From Nesterenkonia cremea (lineage in GTDB: Bacteria; Actinomycetota; Actinomycetes; Actinomycetales; Micrococcaceae): a stretch of DNA of 64,000 bases. Made by a program: the position numbers and the translations under genes. Positions 17,865-26,577 of this stretch are shown here, one piece after another (the stretch's first letter is position 1; each line of letters begins with the position of its first letter). The stretch is from contig NZ_BMIS01000003.1 of NCBI RefSeq assembly GCF_014642675.1, forward strand, positions 124,001 through 188,000, read 5' to 3'. Below the pieces are notes generated by a model that saw nothing but the letters and a program-made list of their open reading frames with translations, was not told where the DNA came from and ran no database searches.

Positions 17865-18524
17865 ATGGACTCGCCTCCTCTGGACCCCGACCGCGATGAG
17901 GCTCGGGAGCTCCTGGAAGAGGAGCTCACCGATGACCAGTATCAGCGCGCCTTCACCGGCCCGCTGCGGGATGCCCTGGACGACCTCTGGGCGTGGCTCA
18001 CGGAGGGCGCCCTGAGCGTGGGCGGCCTGGAGATCCCCTACGGCCCTGTGGTGCTGGTGGTCCTGATCGCCGTGGCCATCCTGCTGTGCATCCTGTTGGT
18101 GAGGCCGCGCCTGCAGCGCTCCGGACGCCCCACCGATGAGCTGCTCAACGCGGAGACCGGCCTCAGCGCCGATGATCTGCGGGCCCGCGCCGGTGAGCAC
18201 CTGGGCGCGGAGCGGTTCGCCGACGCCTTCCGGGACCTCTTCCGTGCGGTGGTCCGCTCGGCTGAGGAGCGTGCTCTGCTCGCCGAGCAGGCCGGCCGCA
18301 CCGCCTCTGAGGCGGCCCGCGATGTGGCCGCGCTCTTCCCTGGCCAGGCTGATCAGCTGCACCGCTGCGGAGAGCTGTTCAACCTCTCCCACTACGGCGG
18401 CCGTCCCCTCTCCGCTCAGGACGTGGAGAGGCTGCGCGCTCTGGAGGAGACTCTGCGCCAGACCGAACCCAGCCCCGGCCAGGGCGCGCCCTTCGGGGCA
18501 CCCCGTCTGGTGGTGCCCGAATGA
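17865..18524 (+). CDS. DUF4129-domain membrane protein
   Basis: 219 residues. One transmembrane helix at about residues 60-85 (VVLVVLIAVAILLCILLVRP). After it comes the DUF4129 domain (AFRDLFRAVVRSAEERALLA ... LFNLSHYGGRPLSAQDVERL). The related genes in other actinobacteria form a five-gene set with DUF4350, MoxR and DUF58 proteins; the biochemical role is not known. The start overlaps or abuts the preceding stop, and its own stop overlaps the next start by 4 nt (ATGA), indicating tight coupling. Confidence 0.85.
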   Translation: MDSPPLDPDRDEARELLEEELTDDQYQRAFTGPLRDALDDLWAWLTEGALSVGGLEIPYGPVVLVVLIAVAILLCILLVRPRLQRSGRPTDELLNAETGLSADDLRARAGEHLGAERFADAFRDLFRAVVRSAEERALLAEQAGRTASEAARDVAALFPGQADQLHRCGELFNLSHYGGRPLSAQDVERLRALEETLRQTEPSPGQGAPFGAPRLVVPE

Positions 18525-19852
18525 CCGCATCCCAGGCCACCGATCAGAATCCCGCCCAGGGCCTGGCCGCGCCCCATGCTCCGGTGGAGGACCGCCCGGC
18601 TCCGGCCGAGGCCGCCCCGCAGCGCAGGAACACGGTCAGCAGCACGTTCAGCGCCCTGCTGAGGACGCTGAAGCGCTGGCAGCTGTGGCTTCTCCTGCTG
18701 GTCTTCGGTGCGATCGTGGCCGTGACCCTCCAGCTGCTCGATACCGAAGACAACCAGCGCTACGGACTGCAGAACACTGATCTGGACGGCTATGCCGCCC
18801 TGGCGAATGTCCTGGAGGACCACGGGGTGGGTCTGCACCGGACCTACTCCGGCGCAGCGGCGGCCGACCAGCTGGAGGAGACTCCGGAGGCCGCCGTCGT
18901 CGTGATGGGCGGGACCATGCACCTGCCCAGCGATGACACCGTCCGCGAGCTGGGCGAGCATGCTGAGGACCAGCCGGTGATCTGGATCAGCCCCGACGCC
19001 GCCATGCTCTCTCAGCTGGGCGACAGCCAGGCGCAGAACTTCCCCATCAGCGAGGACCCGCAGGCCATGACCAGCGAGGAGACGCTGCTTGAGGCCGGTG
19101 AGCACTGCGAGATCGAGGCCGCGCTGACCGCGGAGACCATGGAGACCACCGGTGAGTTCTACCAGACCGGGCTCAGCGAGGGCGGGGAATGCTTCTCGCT
19201 GAACCCGCAGCACCCCGACGCCGGCTCGGCTCTGGTGCCCACACCGCAGGGCACCCTCTTCGGCGCCCCGGATGCCTTCACCAACCGGGAGATCGTGGAT
19301 CAGGGCCATGCCGCTCTGGCCCTGCAGCTGCTGGGCCAGAGCGAGGACCTCATCTGGTACACGCCCTCGAGCGCAGACGCCGCAGGTGATGACCAGTGGC
19401 TCAACCCCACCGATCTGATGCCCGGATGGGTCATCCCGCTGATGATCTGGCTGATGATCTGCGGCGTGCTGCTGATGCTCGTCCAGGGCCGGCGGCACGG
19501 CCCGGTCATCGCCGAGCCCCTGCCGGTGGAGGTCCTCGCCTCCGAGGCCGCGGAGGGGCGCGGACGGATGTATCAGAACGCCAATGCGGTCCATGCCTCG
19601 GCGCGGGCGCTGCGCTCGGCGGCCCTGCTGCGCCTGGCCCGGACGCTGCGGCTGGGGAACTCCCCAGCGGAGCCGGTGATCGTGGAGGCTGCGGCCCGGC
19701 ACACCGGCCGTTCGGTGGAGCAGACCCGGCAGCTTCTGGACGTCTCCCTCATCAACAGCAACACAGACCTTGTACGATTCGGGCAGCAGCTCGCCGACTT
19801 CGAGGATGAGCTCCTGAAGCGGCTCGGCCATGCGCCCAGGGAAAGGAACTGA
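18521..19852 (+). CDS. DUF4350-domain membrane protein
   Basis: 443 residues, ATGA overlap with the gene before. Transmembrane helices lie near residues 50-70 (LWLLLLVFGAIVAVTLQLLD) and 300-322 (PGWVIPLMIWLMICGVLLML). The stretch between is the extracytoplasmic DUF4350 domain (GYAALANVLEDHGVGLHRTY), related to the GATase-like/ThuA fold. The C-terminal part is cytosolic and helical. Part of the MoxR-DUF58 operon; function unknown. Confidence 0.85.
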   Translation: MTASQATDQNPAQGLAAPHAPVEDRPAPAEAAPQRRNTVSSTFSALLRTLKRWQLWLLLLVFGAIVAVTLQLLDTEDNQRYGLQNTDLDGYAALANVLEDHGVGLHRTYSGAAAADQLEETPEAAVVVMGGTMHLPSDDTVRELGEHAEDQPVIWISPDAAMLSQLGDSQAQNFPISEDPQAMTSEETLLEAGEHCEIEAALTAETMETTGEFYQTGLSEGGECFSLNPQHPDAGSALVPTPQGTLFGAPDAFTNREIVDQGHAALALQLLGQSEDLIWYTPSSADAAGDDQWLNPTDLMPGWVIPLMIWLMICGVLLMLVQGRRHGPVIAEPLPVEVLASEAAEGRGRMYQNANAVHASARALRSAALLRLARTLRLGNSPAEPVIVEAAARHTGRSVEQTRQLLDVSLINSNTDLVRFGQQLADFEDELLKRLGHAPRERN

Positions 19853-20887
19853 ATGACCGCCGAACCCCCTCAGCCAGCACCTGAGTCCACGCCTGACCAC
19901 CCTGCCCCGCCACAGCAGAGCTTCGAGATCACCGATACCGCCGCACTGCGCGACACCTTCCACCGCGTCCGCCAGGAGGTCTCCAAGGCGGTGGTCGGCC
20001 AGGACGGCGCGGTCACAGGCGTGCTGATCGGTCTGCTGACCCGCGGCCATGTGCTGCTGGAGGGTGTGCCCGGTGTGGCCAAGACCCTGCTGGTGCGCAG
20101 CATCTCCGCGGCCCTGAGCCTGGATGCCAAGCGCGTCCAGTTCACCCCGGACCTGATGCCCGGTGATGTGACCGGCTCGCTGGTCTATGACGCCTCCACC
20201 GGAGACTTCGCCTTCCGCGAGGGGCCGCTGTTCACCAACCTGATGCTGGCCGATGAGATCAACCGCACTCCCCCGAAGACCCAGGCCTCGCTGCTGGAGG
20301 CCATGGAGGAGCGCCAGGTCAGCGTGGACGGCGTCGGGCGTCAGCTGCCCGATCCCTTCCTGGTGGCGGCCACCCAGAACCCCACGGAGTATGAGGGCAC
20401 CTATCCCCTGCCGGAGGCGCAGCTGGACCGCTTCCTGCTGAAGGTCAATCTGGCGCTGCCCGAGCGCGGTGAGGAGATCGAGGTCATCCGTCGCCATGCC
20501 GCCGGGTTCAACCCCTCCTCCCTGACCGAGGCCGGCATCCGGCCCATCGCCGGTGCCGAGCATGTCCTCGCCGCCCGCAAGGCCGTCTGGCAGACCACGG
20601 TGGCCCCGGAGGTCATCGCTTACATCGTGGACATCGCCCGGGCCACTCGTCAGGCACCGAGCTTCCAGCTGGGCGTCTCCCCGCGCGGTGCCACCGCCCT
20701 GATGAACTCCGCCAAGGCCTGGGCCTGGCTCTGCGGGCGGGACTTCGTGACCCCCGACGACGTCAAGGCGCTGTCCCTGCCTGCGCTGCGCCACCGCGTC
20801 TCCCTCTCCCCCGAGGCCGCGATGGACGGAGTCAGCGTGGACGACCTGCTCCAGGGCATCCTGACCACCGTCCCGGTGCCCCGCTGA
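19853..20887 (+). CDS. MoxR-family AAA+ ATPase
   Basis: 344 residues; the ATG follows the DUF4350 stop directly. Walker A GVPGVAKTLLVR, Walker B LADEINRTPPKTQ, sensor 1 region VAATQNPTEYEG, then PEAQLDRFLLK. The lid domain contains APSFQLGVSPRGATALM. MoxR ATPases act as chaperones that activate partner proteins carrying von Willebrand A (VWA)-like domains; the partner here is most likely the DUF58 protein encoded next. Cytosolic, with an acidic/Pro N-terminal tail of about 35 residues. Confidence 0.95.
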   Translation: MTAEPPQPAPESTPDHPAPPQQSFEITDTAALRDTFHRVRQEVSKAVVGQDGAVTGVLIGLLTRGHVLLEGVPGVAKTLLVRSISAALSLDAKRVQFTPDLMPGDVTGSLVYDASTGDFAFREGPLFTNLMLADEINRTPPKTQASLLEAMEERQVSVDGVGRQLPDPFLVAATQNPTEYEGTYPLPEAQLDRFLLKVNLALPERGEEIEVIRRHAAGFNPSSLTEAGIRPIAGAEHVLAARKAVWQTTVAPEVIAYIVDIARATRQAPSFQLGVSPRGATALMNSAKAWAWLCGRDFVTPDDVKALSLPALRHRVSLSPEAAMDGVSVDDLLQGILTTVPVPR

Positions 20888-20897
20888 TCCCGGCCCC

Positions 20898-22217
20898 ATG
20901 GTCCTGACCCGGAGGCTGCTGTACACGGCGCTGGCGCTGAGCGCCGTCGTCGTGGTGGTGCCGCGCACCGCCACGATCTTGCTGTGCCTGCTGGTGCTGG
21001 CTCTGCTGGTGCTGGCCGACATCCTGCTGGCCGGATCCCCGCGCGCCGTGCGCGTGGAGCGGATCCCCACCGATGCTGTGCGGCTGGAACATCCCGCCCA
21101 GGCGGTCAGCGTGCTGCACAACACTGGGGCGCGACGGCTGCGCGGCTCGGCCAAGGACGGCTGGCAGCCCACCGCCGGCGCCCGCAGCCCCATCCACCCG
21201 CTGAGCATCGACGGCGGCTCCCAGCAGCGGATCAGCACAGCGCTGAACCCGCGGCGCCGCGGCCAGCTGCGCAGCCTGCATGTGGCCATCCGCTCCTTGG
21301 GTCCGCTGGGCATGGCCGGACGGCAGGTCACCCACGAGGTCCCGCACAGCCTGCGCGTACTGCCGCCCTTCCGATCCCGGAAGCATCTGCCCTCGAAGCT
21401 GCAGCGGCTGCGCGAGCTGGACGGACAGACCGCCGTGCAGCTGCGCGGGGCCGGCACCGAATTCGACTCGCTGCGCGACTACGTCCGCGGCGATGACATC
21501 CGCTCCATCGACTGGCGGGCCACCGCCCGCAAGCGCGGAACCGCGGGGCACACCGGCCATGGTGCCGATCTGGTGGTCCGCACCTGGCGGCCCGAGCGCG
21601 ACCGTCGTGTGGTGCTCTGCCTGGACTCCTCCCGCACCTCGGCCGCCCGGGTGGAGGACGAGCCCCGGCTGGACACCGGGATGGAGGCGGCCCTGCTGCT
21701 GGGTGTGCTGGCCGACGGCGCCGGGGACCGCGTGGACTTCTTCGGCTTCGACCGGAGCATCGGCCCGCGAGTCCGCTCCACCTCCGGTGCGCTGCTGAAC
21801 CAGATGGTCACCGCCATGTCCGACATCCAGCCTGAGCTGGTGGAGGCTGACTACTCGCGGCTGCCCTCCCATGTGAAGTCGCTGACCTCCCAGCGCTCGC
21901 TGGTGGTGGTCCTGACCTCCCTGGACTCGGGCGCCCTGGAGGAGGGTCTGCTCCCGGTGCTGCCCGCGCTGACCGAGAAGCACCTGGTGCTGGTGGCCTC
22001 TGTGCGGGACCCGGACCTGGACCGACGTGCCGCAGCCCGCGGAACCGTGGAGGAGACCTACCGGGCCGCCGCCGCAGAGCGTTCACTGATCGAACGCGAG
22101 GCGATGAAGACCCAGCTGGGCTCGCTCGGCGTCGAGGTGGTGGATGCGGCTCCGCATGAACTGCCTCCTCAGCTGGCTGACGCCTATATCCGGCTCAAGG
22201 CCACCGGTCGGCTCTAG
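20898..22217 (+). CDS. DUF58-domain protein (VWA-like partner of MoxR)
   Basis: 439 residues; ATG 10 nt after the MoxR stop. Two N-terminal hydrophobic segments (LLYTALALSAVVVVVPRTAT and ILLCLLVLALLVLADILLAG) are followed by a beta-rich domain, then the DUF58 signature (GTEFDSLRDYVRGDDIRSID with WRATARKRG) and a VWA-like region (RRVVLCLDSSRTSA) whose Asp/Ser pattern resembles an incomplete metal-ion site. Last gene of the operon; a hairpin follows. Confidence 0.92.
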   Translation: MVLTRRLLYTALALSAVVVVVPRTATILLCLLVLALLVLADILLAGSPRAVRVERIPTDAVRLEHPAQAVSVLHNTGARRLRGSAKDGWQPTAGARSPIHPLSIDGGSQQRISTALNPRRRGQLRSLHVAIRSLGPLGMAGRQVTHEVPHSLRVLPPFRSRKHLPSKLQRLRELDGQTAVQLRGAGTEFDSLRDYVRGDDIRSIDWRATARKRGTAGHTGHGADLVVRTWRPERDRRVVLCLDSSRTSAARVEDEPRLDTGMEAALLLGVLADGAGDRVDFFGFDRSIGPRVRSTSGALLNQMVTAMSDIQPELVEADYSRLPSHVKSLTSQRSLVVVLTSLDSGALEEGLLPVLPALTEKHLVLVASVRDPDLDRRAAARGTVEETYRAAAAERSLIEREAMKTQLGSLGVEVVDAAPHELPPQLADAYIRLKATGRL

Positions 22218-22253
22218 CTCACACAGCCGTGATATCGCCTGCCCGGCTGTGAG
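22218..22253 (+). terminator. Candidate terminator after the DUF58 operon
   Basis: CTCACACAGCCG and CGGCTGTGAG form a stem with a 2-nt bulge and a 14-nt loop, starting directly after the DUF58 stop codon and ending 11 nt before the mnmA start. No T-run. It could also act in the mnmA leader. Confidence 0.5.
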
Positions 22254-22264
22254 AACCTGGATGT

Positions 22265-23389
22265 ATGAAGGTTCTTGCAGCGATGTCCGGCGGCGTGGAT
22301 TCTGCCGTCGCAGCAGCCCGCGCCGTGGACGCCGGCCACGAGGTGGTGGGCGTGCACCTGGCGCTCTCGCGCATGCCCGGAACGCTGCGGACCGGGTCGC
22401 GCGGATGCTGCACCATCGAGGACTCCTCGGACGCCTGGCGCGCCTGCGAGAAGCTGGGCATCCCCTTCTACGTGTGGGACTTCTCGGAACGGTTCAAAGC
22501 CGATGTGGTCGATGACTTCATCGCCGAGTACCAGGCGGGACGCACCCCGAATCCCTGCATGCGCTGCAACGAGAAGATCAAGTTCGAGGCCCTGCTGGAC
22601 AAGGCCATCGCACTGGGCTTCGACGCTGTGGCCACCGGGCACTACGCCACGATCCTCACCGACGCCGACGGCAACCGTGAGCTGCACCGTGCGGCCACCT
22701 GGACCAAGGACCAGTCCTATGTCCTGGGCGTGCTCAACGAGCAGCAGCTGGCCCACTGCTACTTTCCGCTGGGCGACACCCCTTCGAAGGACCTGGTGCG
22801 TGCCGAGGCCGAGGAGCGCGGGCTCTCCGTGGCCAAGAAGCCCGACTCCCACGACATCTGCTTCATCCCCGACGGGGACACCCGCGGCTGGCTGGCCGAG
22901 CAGATCGAGATGACCAACGGCCCCATCCTGGACCAAGACGGCGAACAGATCGGTGAGCATGAGGGGTCCGAGGCCTACACCGTGGGTCAGCGCCGCGGGC
23001 TGAAGCTGGGGCGTCCGGCCCCGGACGGCAAGCCGCGCTTCGTCCTGGAGATCCGCCCCAAGGAGAACACTGTGGTGGCCGGGCCCCGGGAGCTGCTGGA
23101 CATCGACCGGATCACCGGCATCCGCGTCTCCTGGGCGGGGCTTCCCGTGGCAGAGGCGAGCACCGGTGATTGGTTCGACATCGACCTGCAGATCCGCGCC
23201 CACGCGGATCCCGTCCCGGCACGCGCCCGCGTGGAGCAGGAGGAGGACGGCCAGCGTCTGGTGGTGGAGCTGGAGGAGCCGCTGAAGGGCGTGGCTCCAG
23301 GCCAGACCGCAGTGATGTATCAGGGCACCCGCGTGCTGGGTCAGGCCACCATCGACACCGCCCGTTCCAAGAACTACCAGCCCGCCTGA
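22265..23389 (+). CDS. mnmA: tRNA-specific 2-thiouridylase MnmA
   Basis: 374 residues. PP-loop [10 protein letters not shown] at residues 9-18; catalytic Cys motif [12 protein letters not shown]; second active Cys in [11 protein letters not shown]-terminal beta-barrel ([24 protein letters not shown]). It thiolates U34 of Lys, Glu and Gln tRNAs using sulfur delivered from a cysteine desulfurase; one such enzyme is encoded at 29264-30484. The ATG has only a weak upstream site. Confidence 0.96.
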   Translation: MKVLAAMSGGVDSAVAAARAVDAGHEVVGVHLALSRMPGTLRTGSRGCCTIEDSSDAWRACEKLGIPFYVWDFSERFKADVVDDFIAEYQAGRTPNPCMRCNEKIKFEALLDKAIALGFDAVATGHYATILTDADGNRELHRAATWTKDQSYVLGVLNEQQLAHCYFPLGDTPSKDLVRAEAEERGLSVAKKPDSHDICFIPDGDTRGWLAEQIEMTNGPILDQDGEQIGEHEGSEAYTVGQRRGLKLGRPAPDGKPRFVLEIRPKENTVVAGPRELLDIDRITGIRVSWAGLPVAEASTGDWFDIDLQIRAHADPVPARARVEQEEDGQRLVVELEEPLKGVAPGQTAVMYQGTRVLGQATIDTARSKNYQPA

Positions 23390-23429
23390 GAAAGCGGAAT
23401 CGGCGGCGATGAGTCGGTAGGCTGGAGTC

Positions 23430-23825
23430 ATGAGCTCGAGCGAAGAACGTGCCGGCGATGCCGCCTCATATGTGGAGCCCGCGGTGCTCGAGGAGCTGCT
23501 GTCCATGCGCTCCTCGATCGACAACATCGATGCCACGCTGGTCTATCTGCTGGCTGAGCGGTTCAAGGCCACTCAGCGGGTCGGCGTGCTCAAGGCCACC
23601 CACCAGCTGCCGCCGGCCGACCCGGCGCGGGAGAAGAACCAGATCGCTCGACTGAAGCGCCTGGCCGAGGACGCCCAGCTGGACCCGGAGTTCGCGGAGA
23701 AGTTCCTGAACTTCATCATCGAAGAGGTCATCCGCCACCACCAGGCGATCTCCGCCTCTGCCCAGACCTCCGTCGCGGAGACTTCCGTACAGAACCCCGC
23801 ACAGAACCCCGACGCCGGCCGATGA
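23430..23825 (+). CDS. Chorismate mutase (AroQ type)
   Basis: 131 residues. An AroQ helical core at about 16-95 (SMRSSIDNIDATLVYLLAER, KATQRVGVLKATHQLPPADP). It converts chorismate to prephenate on the way to Phe and Tyr. The core shows the Arg of the first helix, the Arg/Lys of VGVLKA and the Glu/Gln of FIIEEVIRHHQ expected at the active site. TAGGCT lies 6 nt before the ATG (GGAG is inside that gap), so the gene may be leaderless. Its stop overlaps the next start by 4 nt. Confidence 0.9.
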   Translation: MSSSEERAGDAASYVEPAVLEELLSMRSSIDNIDATLVYLLAERFKATQRVGVLKATHQLPPADPAREKNQIARLKRLAEDAQLDPEFAEKFLNFIIEEVIRHHQAISASAQTSVAETSVQNPAQNPDAGR

Positions 23826-24898
23826 GCCTGCGTGCCGCCGCAGCCGGGACCTTCCCCGGCACCGATCTCCGCCGTGCCGCCGAGCTGCTCACCGCCGAGA
23901 CTCCGTCCCCTCATCTGGCTGCGCTGCCGGAGCTTCCTCAGCGAGGACACCATGCCACGCTGCTCGGCCGTGCCACCGCGCAGCTCTCGGAGCTCTTTGG
24001 GGAGCTGACCTCCTACGGGTGGCGGCTGACCCAGCGCCCGGGTGCTGATCACCTGCGCGCCGCGCAGCTGCTGCGGGCCGATGTGGACACGCTGGCCGAT
24101 GTGCGCGGCGAACGGGCTGAGACCTACGGCGAGGAGCCCTCTCCGCTGAAGCTGGAGGTGCTGGGCCCGGTCAGCCTGGCCGCCCAGCTGGCTCTGCCCT
24201 CCGGCGAGAAGGTGCTGGTGGATCACGGGGCCCGCCGCGACCTGGCCGAATCGTTGGCCGCAGGCATGGCCTCCCATGTGGAACATGTGCGCCGGGCGTG
24301 CGCTTCGCAGACGCTGAGTGTGGTGCTCTCTGAGACCCGCTACGGCCGTGTTCGGCGCGGCGAAGTCCCCACGGTCAGCGGCTACCGGACCATCCGCTCA
24401 CTGCCCCGGGACGAGACCCGGGTGATGATCGGCGTCGTGGTGGAGGCGCTGCGCGCCGCCGGTGCCGATGAGGTCATCCTGGACCTGGGCGAAACTCCAC
24501 AGGCTGAGCATGTGGAGGACTTCCGCGGTCGTGAGGCCTCCCGGGTGGAGGGCCTCGGACTCCCGGTCACCACGCTGGGCGGTGCGGCCTGGGAACAGGT
24601 GGCCGAGCTGACCGAGTCCGGCACCCAGTGGCTGGCCGGGATGCTGCAGCCTCATGAGACCGGGCGGGAGACGCTGCCGCAGGTCAGCTCCCTGGCGGCC
24701 CGGCTCACCGAGCCCTGGCAGGCCCTGGGCATGCCGGCGTCGTCGCTGGACTCCTTCCTGCTGACCACCTTCTGCGGAACCGACCGCGAGCGCCCTGGTG
24801 CGCCCGGGACTGCGGGTCTCGATGAGACCTCAACGCTGCGGACGCTGACCCGCGTGCTCGGCACCGCCGAGGCTCTGACCGAGCAGATCAACAGCTGA
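23822..24898 (+). CDS. MetE-like (cobalamin-independent methionine synthase fold) protein
   Basis: 358 residues. A UROD/MetE-like TIM barrel of half MetE length, as in the actinobacterial Rv3015c-type proteins that sit near mnmA. The barrel is recognisable from GTFPGTDLRRAA at the start, LKLEVLGPVSLAAQLALPSG, GADEVILDLGE and LTTFCGT near the end. The complete zinc ligand set of true MetE is not obvious, so methionine synthase activity is doubtful. ATGA overlap with the chorismate mutase gene shows coupling. Confidence 0.8.
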   Translation: MSLRAAAAGTFPGTDLRRAAELLTAETPSPHLAALPELPQRGHHATLLGRATAQLSELFGELTSYGWRLTQRPGADHLRAAQLLRADVDTLADVRGERAETYGEEPSPLKLEVLGPVSLAAQLALPSGEKVLVDHGARRDLAESLAAGMASHVEHVRRACASQTLSVVLSETRYGRVRRGEVPTVSGYRTIRSLPRDETRVMIGVVVEALRAAGADEVILDLGETPQAEHVEDFRGREASRVEGLGLPVTTLGGAAWEQVAELTESGTQWLAGMLQPHETGRETLPQVSSLAARLTEPWQALGMPASSLDSFLLTTFCGTDRERPGAPGTAGLDETSTLRTLTRVLGTAEALTEQINS

Positions 24899-24930
24899 TC
24901 GGGCCTCACGTCGATTTCTCTACCCAGTTC

Positions 24931-24968
24931 GCGACATTTCAGCCGTCCCAGGCGGGGTGAGATGTCGC
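24931..24968. terminator. Bidirectional hairpin between convergent genes
   Basis: GCGACATTTCA (24931-24941) pairs with TGAGATGTCGC (24958-24968), one G-T pair, 16-nt loop. It lies between the stops of the MetE-like gene (plus) and the pentapeptide gene (minus). No T-run on either side. Confidence 0.6.
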
Positions 24969-24988
24969 CAGGTGGGGAGAGATCCTGC

Positions 24989-25711
24989 TCAGTCGCTGAT
25001 TTCCAGGCCGAGGTGGTCGGCCAGCGCCGGGGCCAGCTCCATCAGCTGCTGGGAGCTCACCACTGCCCCGCGCAGACCCTCCACCCCAACGATCCGGCCG
25101 ATCTCAGCCCCCGTCAGATCCAGGTGCTGGGCGCGCAGCCCGGTCAGCACCAGAGCCTCGACCCGGGTGCTGCGAAGGGCCACGCGCTGGACACTCCCCT
25201 GGGTCAGGTCCAGCTCGCCGAGGGTGCAGCCCTCGATCAGCACATCCCGCAGCTCGGCCCCGCGCAGGTTGATCAGATCGAGCTTTCCGGAGGAGATCTT
25301 CACCCCCGAGAGCACGGAGTCGTAGAGCTCCGCGACGCCGATGCGGCTGTCTTCGAGCAGCACGTCCCGCCAGCCGGAGCGGGGTGCCTGAAGATGTGGG
25401 ATGTTCAGCCGGCTCAGCCGCGACTCCGCCACGGTGAGCCCGGAGAGATCACCCTCGGTCAGTGAGGCGTCTTCCCAGACGCATTCCACCAGGGAGGCAC
25501 CGCGGAAGTTGCTGGCGGCGCCACCGATCAGACCCCCGCTGGCCAGGTCCTCGGGCGGCAGATCCTCAGTCAGCCGGCGTCCCTCAGCCGCGGCATGCTC
25601 CCGGAACTCTTCCGCACTGATCTCACGCAGCCTCTGCGGCTCGCGCAGGTCCAGCTGCGGTTCCCGTGCCGCAGCTTTCTCCCGACGCCGCCCGCCCCTT
25701 TGCTGTGCCAT
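24989..25711 (-). CDS. Pentapeptide-repeat protein
   Basis: 240 residues from the ATG at 25711 (MAQQRGGRRREK). The basic N-terminus is followed from about residue 60 by pentapeptide-like repeats of the A(D/N)LXX kind (ASNFRGASLVECVWEDASLT, DLINLRGAELRDVLIEGCTL). These build a right-handed quadrilateral helix, in some family members a DNA mimic acting on gyrase; no such role can be assigned here. TAGGTT sits 8 nt before the ATG and no ribosome site is seen, suggesting a leaderless message. Confidence 0.85.
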   Translation of the reverse strand: MAQQRGGRRREKAAAREPQLDLREPQRLREISAEEFREHAAAEGRRLTEDLPPEDLASGGLIGGAASNFRGASLVECVWEDASLTEGDLSGLTVAESRLSRLNIPHLQAPRSGWRDVLLEDSRIGVAELYDSVLSGVKISSGKLDLINLRGAELRDVLIEGCTLGELDLTQGSVQRVALRSTRVEALVLTGLRAQHLDLTGAEIGRIVGVEGLRGAVVSSQQLMELAPALADHLGLEISD

Positions 25712-25743
25712 AGGCACTGAACCTACCGGCAGTTCACCTCCGA

Positions 25744-25757
25744 TGCAAAACTTTGCA
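25744..25757. promoter_or_regulatory. Palindromic operator candidate TGCAAA-AC-TTTGCA
   Basis: A perfect 6-bp-arm palindrome with a 2-nt spacer in the 143-nt divergent gap, followed 3 nt later by another TTTGCA half site (25761-25766). It lies upstream of the -35 of the lipoprotein promoter and behind the pentapeptide start, so a factor bound here could affect both genes. Confidence 0.45.
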
Positions 25758-25761
25758 ATGT

Positions 25762-25791
25762 TTGCAGTTGTTACCGCCATGTGGTTATCCT
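25762..25791 (+). promoter_or_regulatory. Candidate promoter of the lipoprotein/OmpA pair
   Basis: TTGCAG (25762-25767), 18-nt spacer, TATCCT (25786-25791). The lipoprotein gene starts 64 nt downstream. Good sigma-70-type match for this high-GC region. Confidence 0.5.
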
Positions 25792-25854
25792 GAAAGCACC
25801 TACTGCGGGAGACGAGGAGCTGGCCCGTGGCGTCACATTTCACGAGAGGGAATC

Positions 25855-26577
25855 ATGCGAAGCGGAACACGAGCAACTGCAGCCACTCTGGGCATCATGG
25901 CCGTTCTGGGCCTCAACGCCTGTGCACTGACCGAGGGTGATGAGGAGGAGGTCGAGCAGGCCTCCACGGTGGAGCCCGACGCCGAGACCGCGGCCCAGGA
26001 GGACAGCGCGGATGAGGACGCCCCCGCAGCAGGCACCGGCGAGGACACCACTCCGGACCCGGATGAGGCCATCCAGACCGTCACCTATGACATGACCGGT
26101 CCCACCGAGGGCGAGATGACGATGGCTCTGCATGGCCTGGAAGTGAGCGATGAGGGCATGCTCGTCACGGTCACCTTCGCCCCGGAGTATGAACAGGACG
26201 GCGATCCAGCACATTTCGTCCGAGACATGCACGACCCTGAGTACGAGAACATCACTGAGTACCTTCTGCCTGTGGTCAGCGACCGCGCGAATCTGAAGGC
26301 CTACCACGTTCCCCGCGAACAGCAGATGAACTATGGAGGGGGCTGGTTCCCGAGCGCCGCCCAGGCCTGGGCCTCCAGCGTGAACGTCAACGTCCACTCC
26401 GGTGACACTCTGACGATGTGGGCCTATGTCCCCACCCCGGAGGATGACATCGACACAGTGGATGTGGCGGTGACACCGGGGGCTCCGGAGTTCCGCGATG
26501 TCGAGATCGAGTGGGACGACCACTCCCCTGCTGATCACGGCGGCGAGGACGAGGCTGCGGAGGACGACGATGAGTGA
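25855..26577 (+). CDS. Putative lipoprotein
   Basis: 240 residues from the ATG at 25855, preceded by GAGAGGG. The signal peptide ends with LGLNAC, a lipobox whose Cys is near residue 23. Residues 25-70 are acidic and disordered. A beta-rich domain follows (VTYDMTGPTEGEMTMALHGL, VNVHSGDTLTMWAYVPTPED), perhaps immunoglobulin-like. The tail is Asp/Glu/His rich. I do not recognise a specific family. Its stop overlaps the OmpA-domain gene by 8 nt, so the two are a translational pair on the outer face of the membrane. Confidence 0.75.
   Translation: MRSGTRATAATLGIMAVLGLNACALTEGDEEEVEQASTVEPDAETAAQEDSADEDAPAAGTGEDTTPDPDEAIQTVTYDMTGPTEGEMTMALHGLEVSDEGMLVTVTFAPEYEQDGDPAHFVRDMHDPEYENITEYLLPVVSDRANLKAYHVPREQQMNYGGGWFPSAAQAWASSVNVNVHSGDTLTMWAYVPTPEDDIDTVDVAVTPGAPEFRDVEIEWDDHSPADHGGEDEAAEDDDE

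Noticed and set aside
18416..21457. 1,013-codon minus-strand frame opposite DUF4350/MoxR/DUF58
   Set aside because: Shadow of a clear plus-strand operon with intact motifs.
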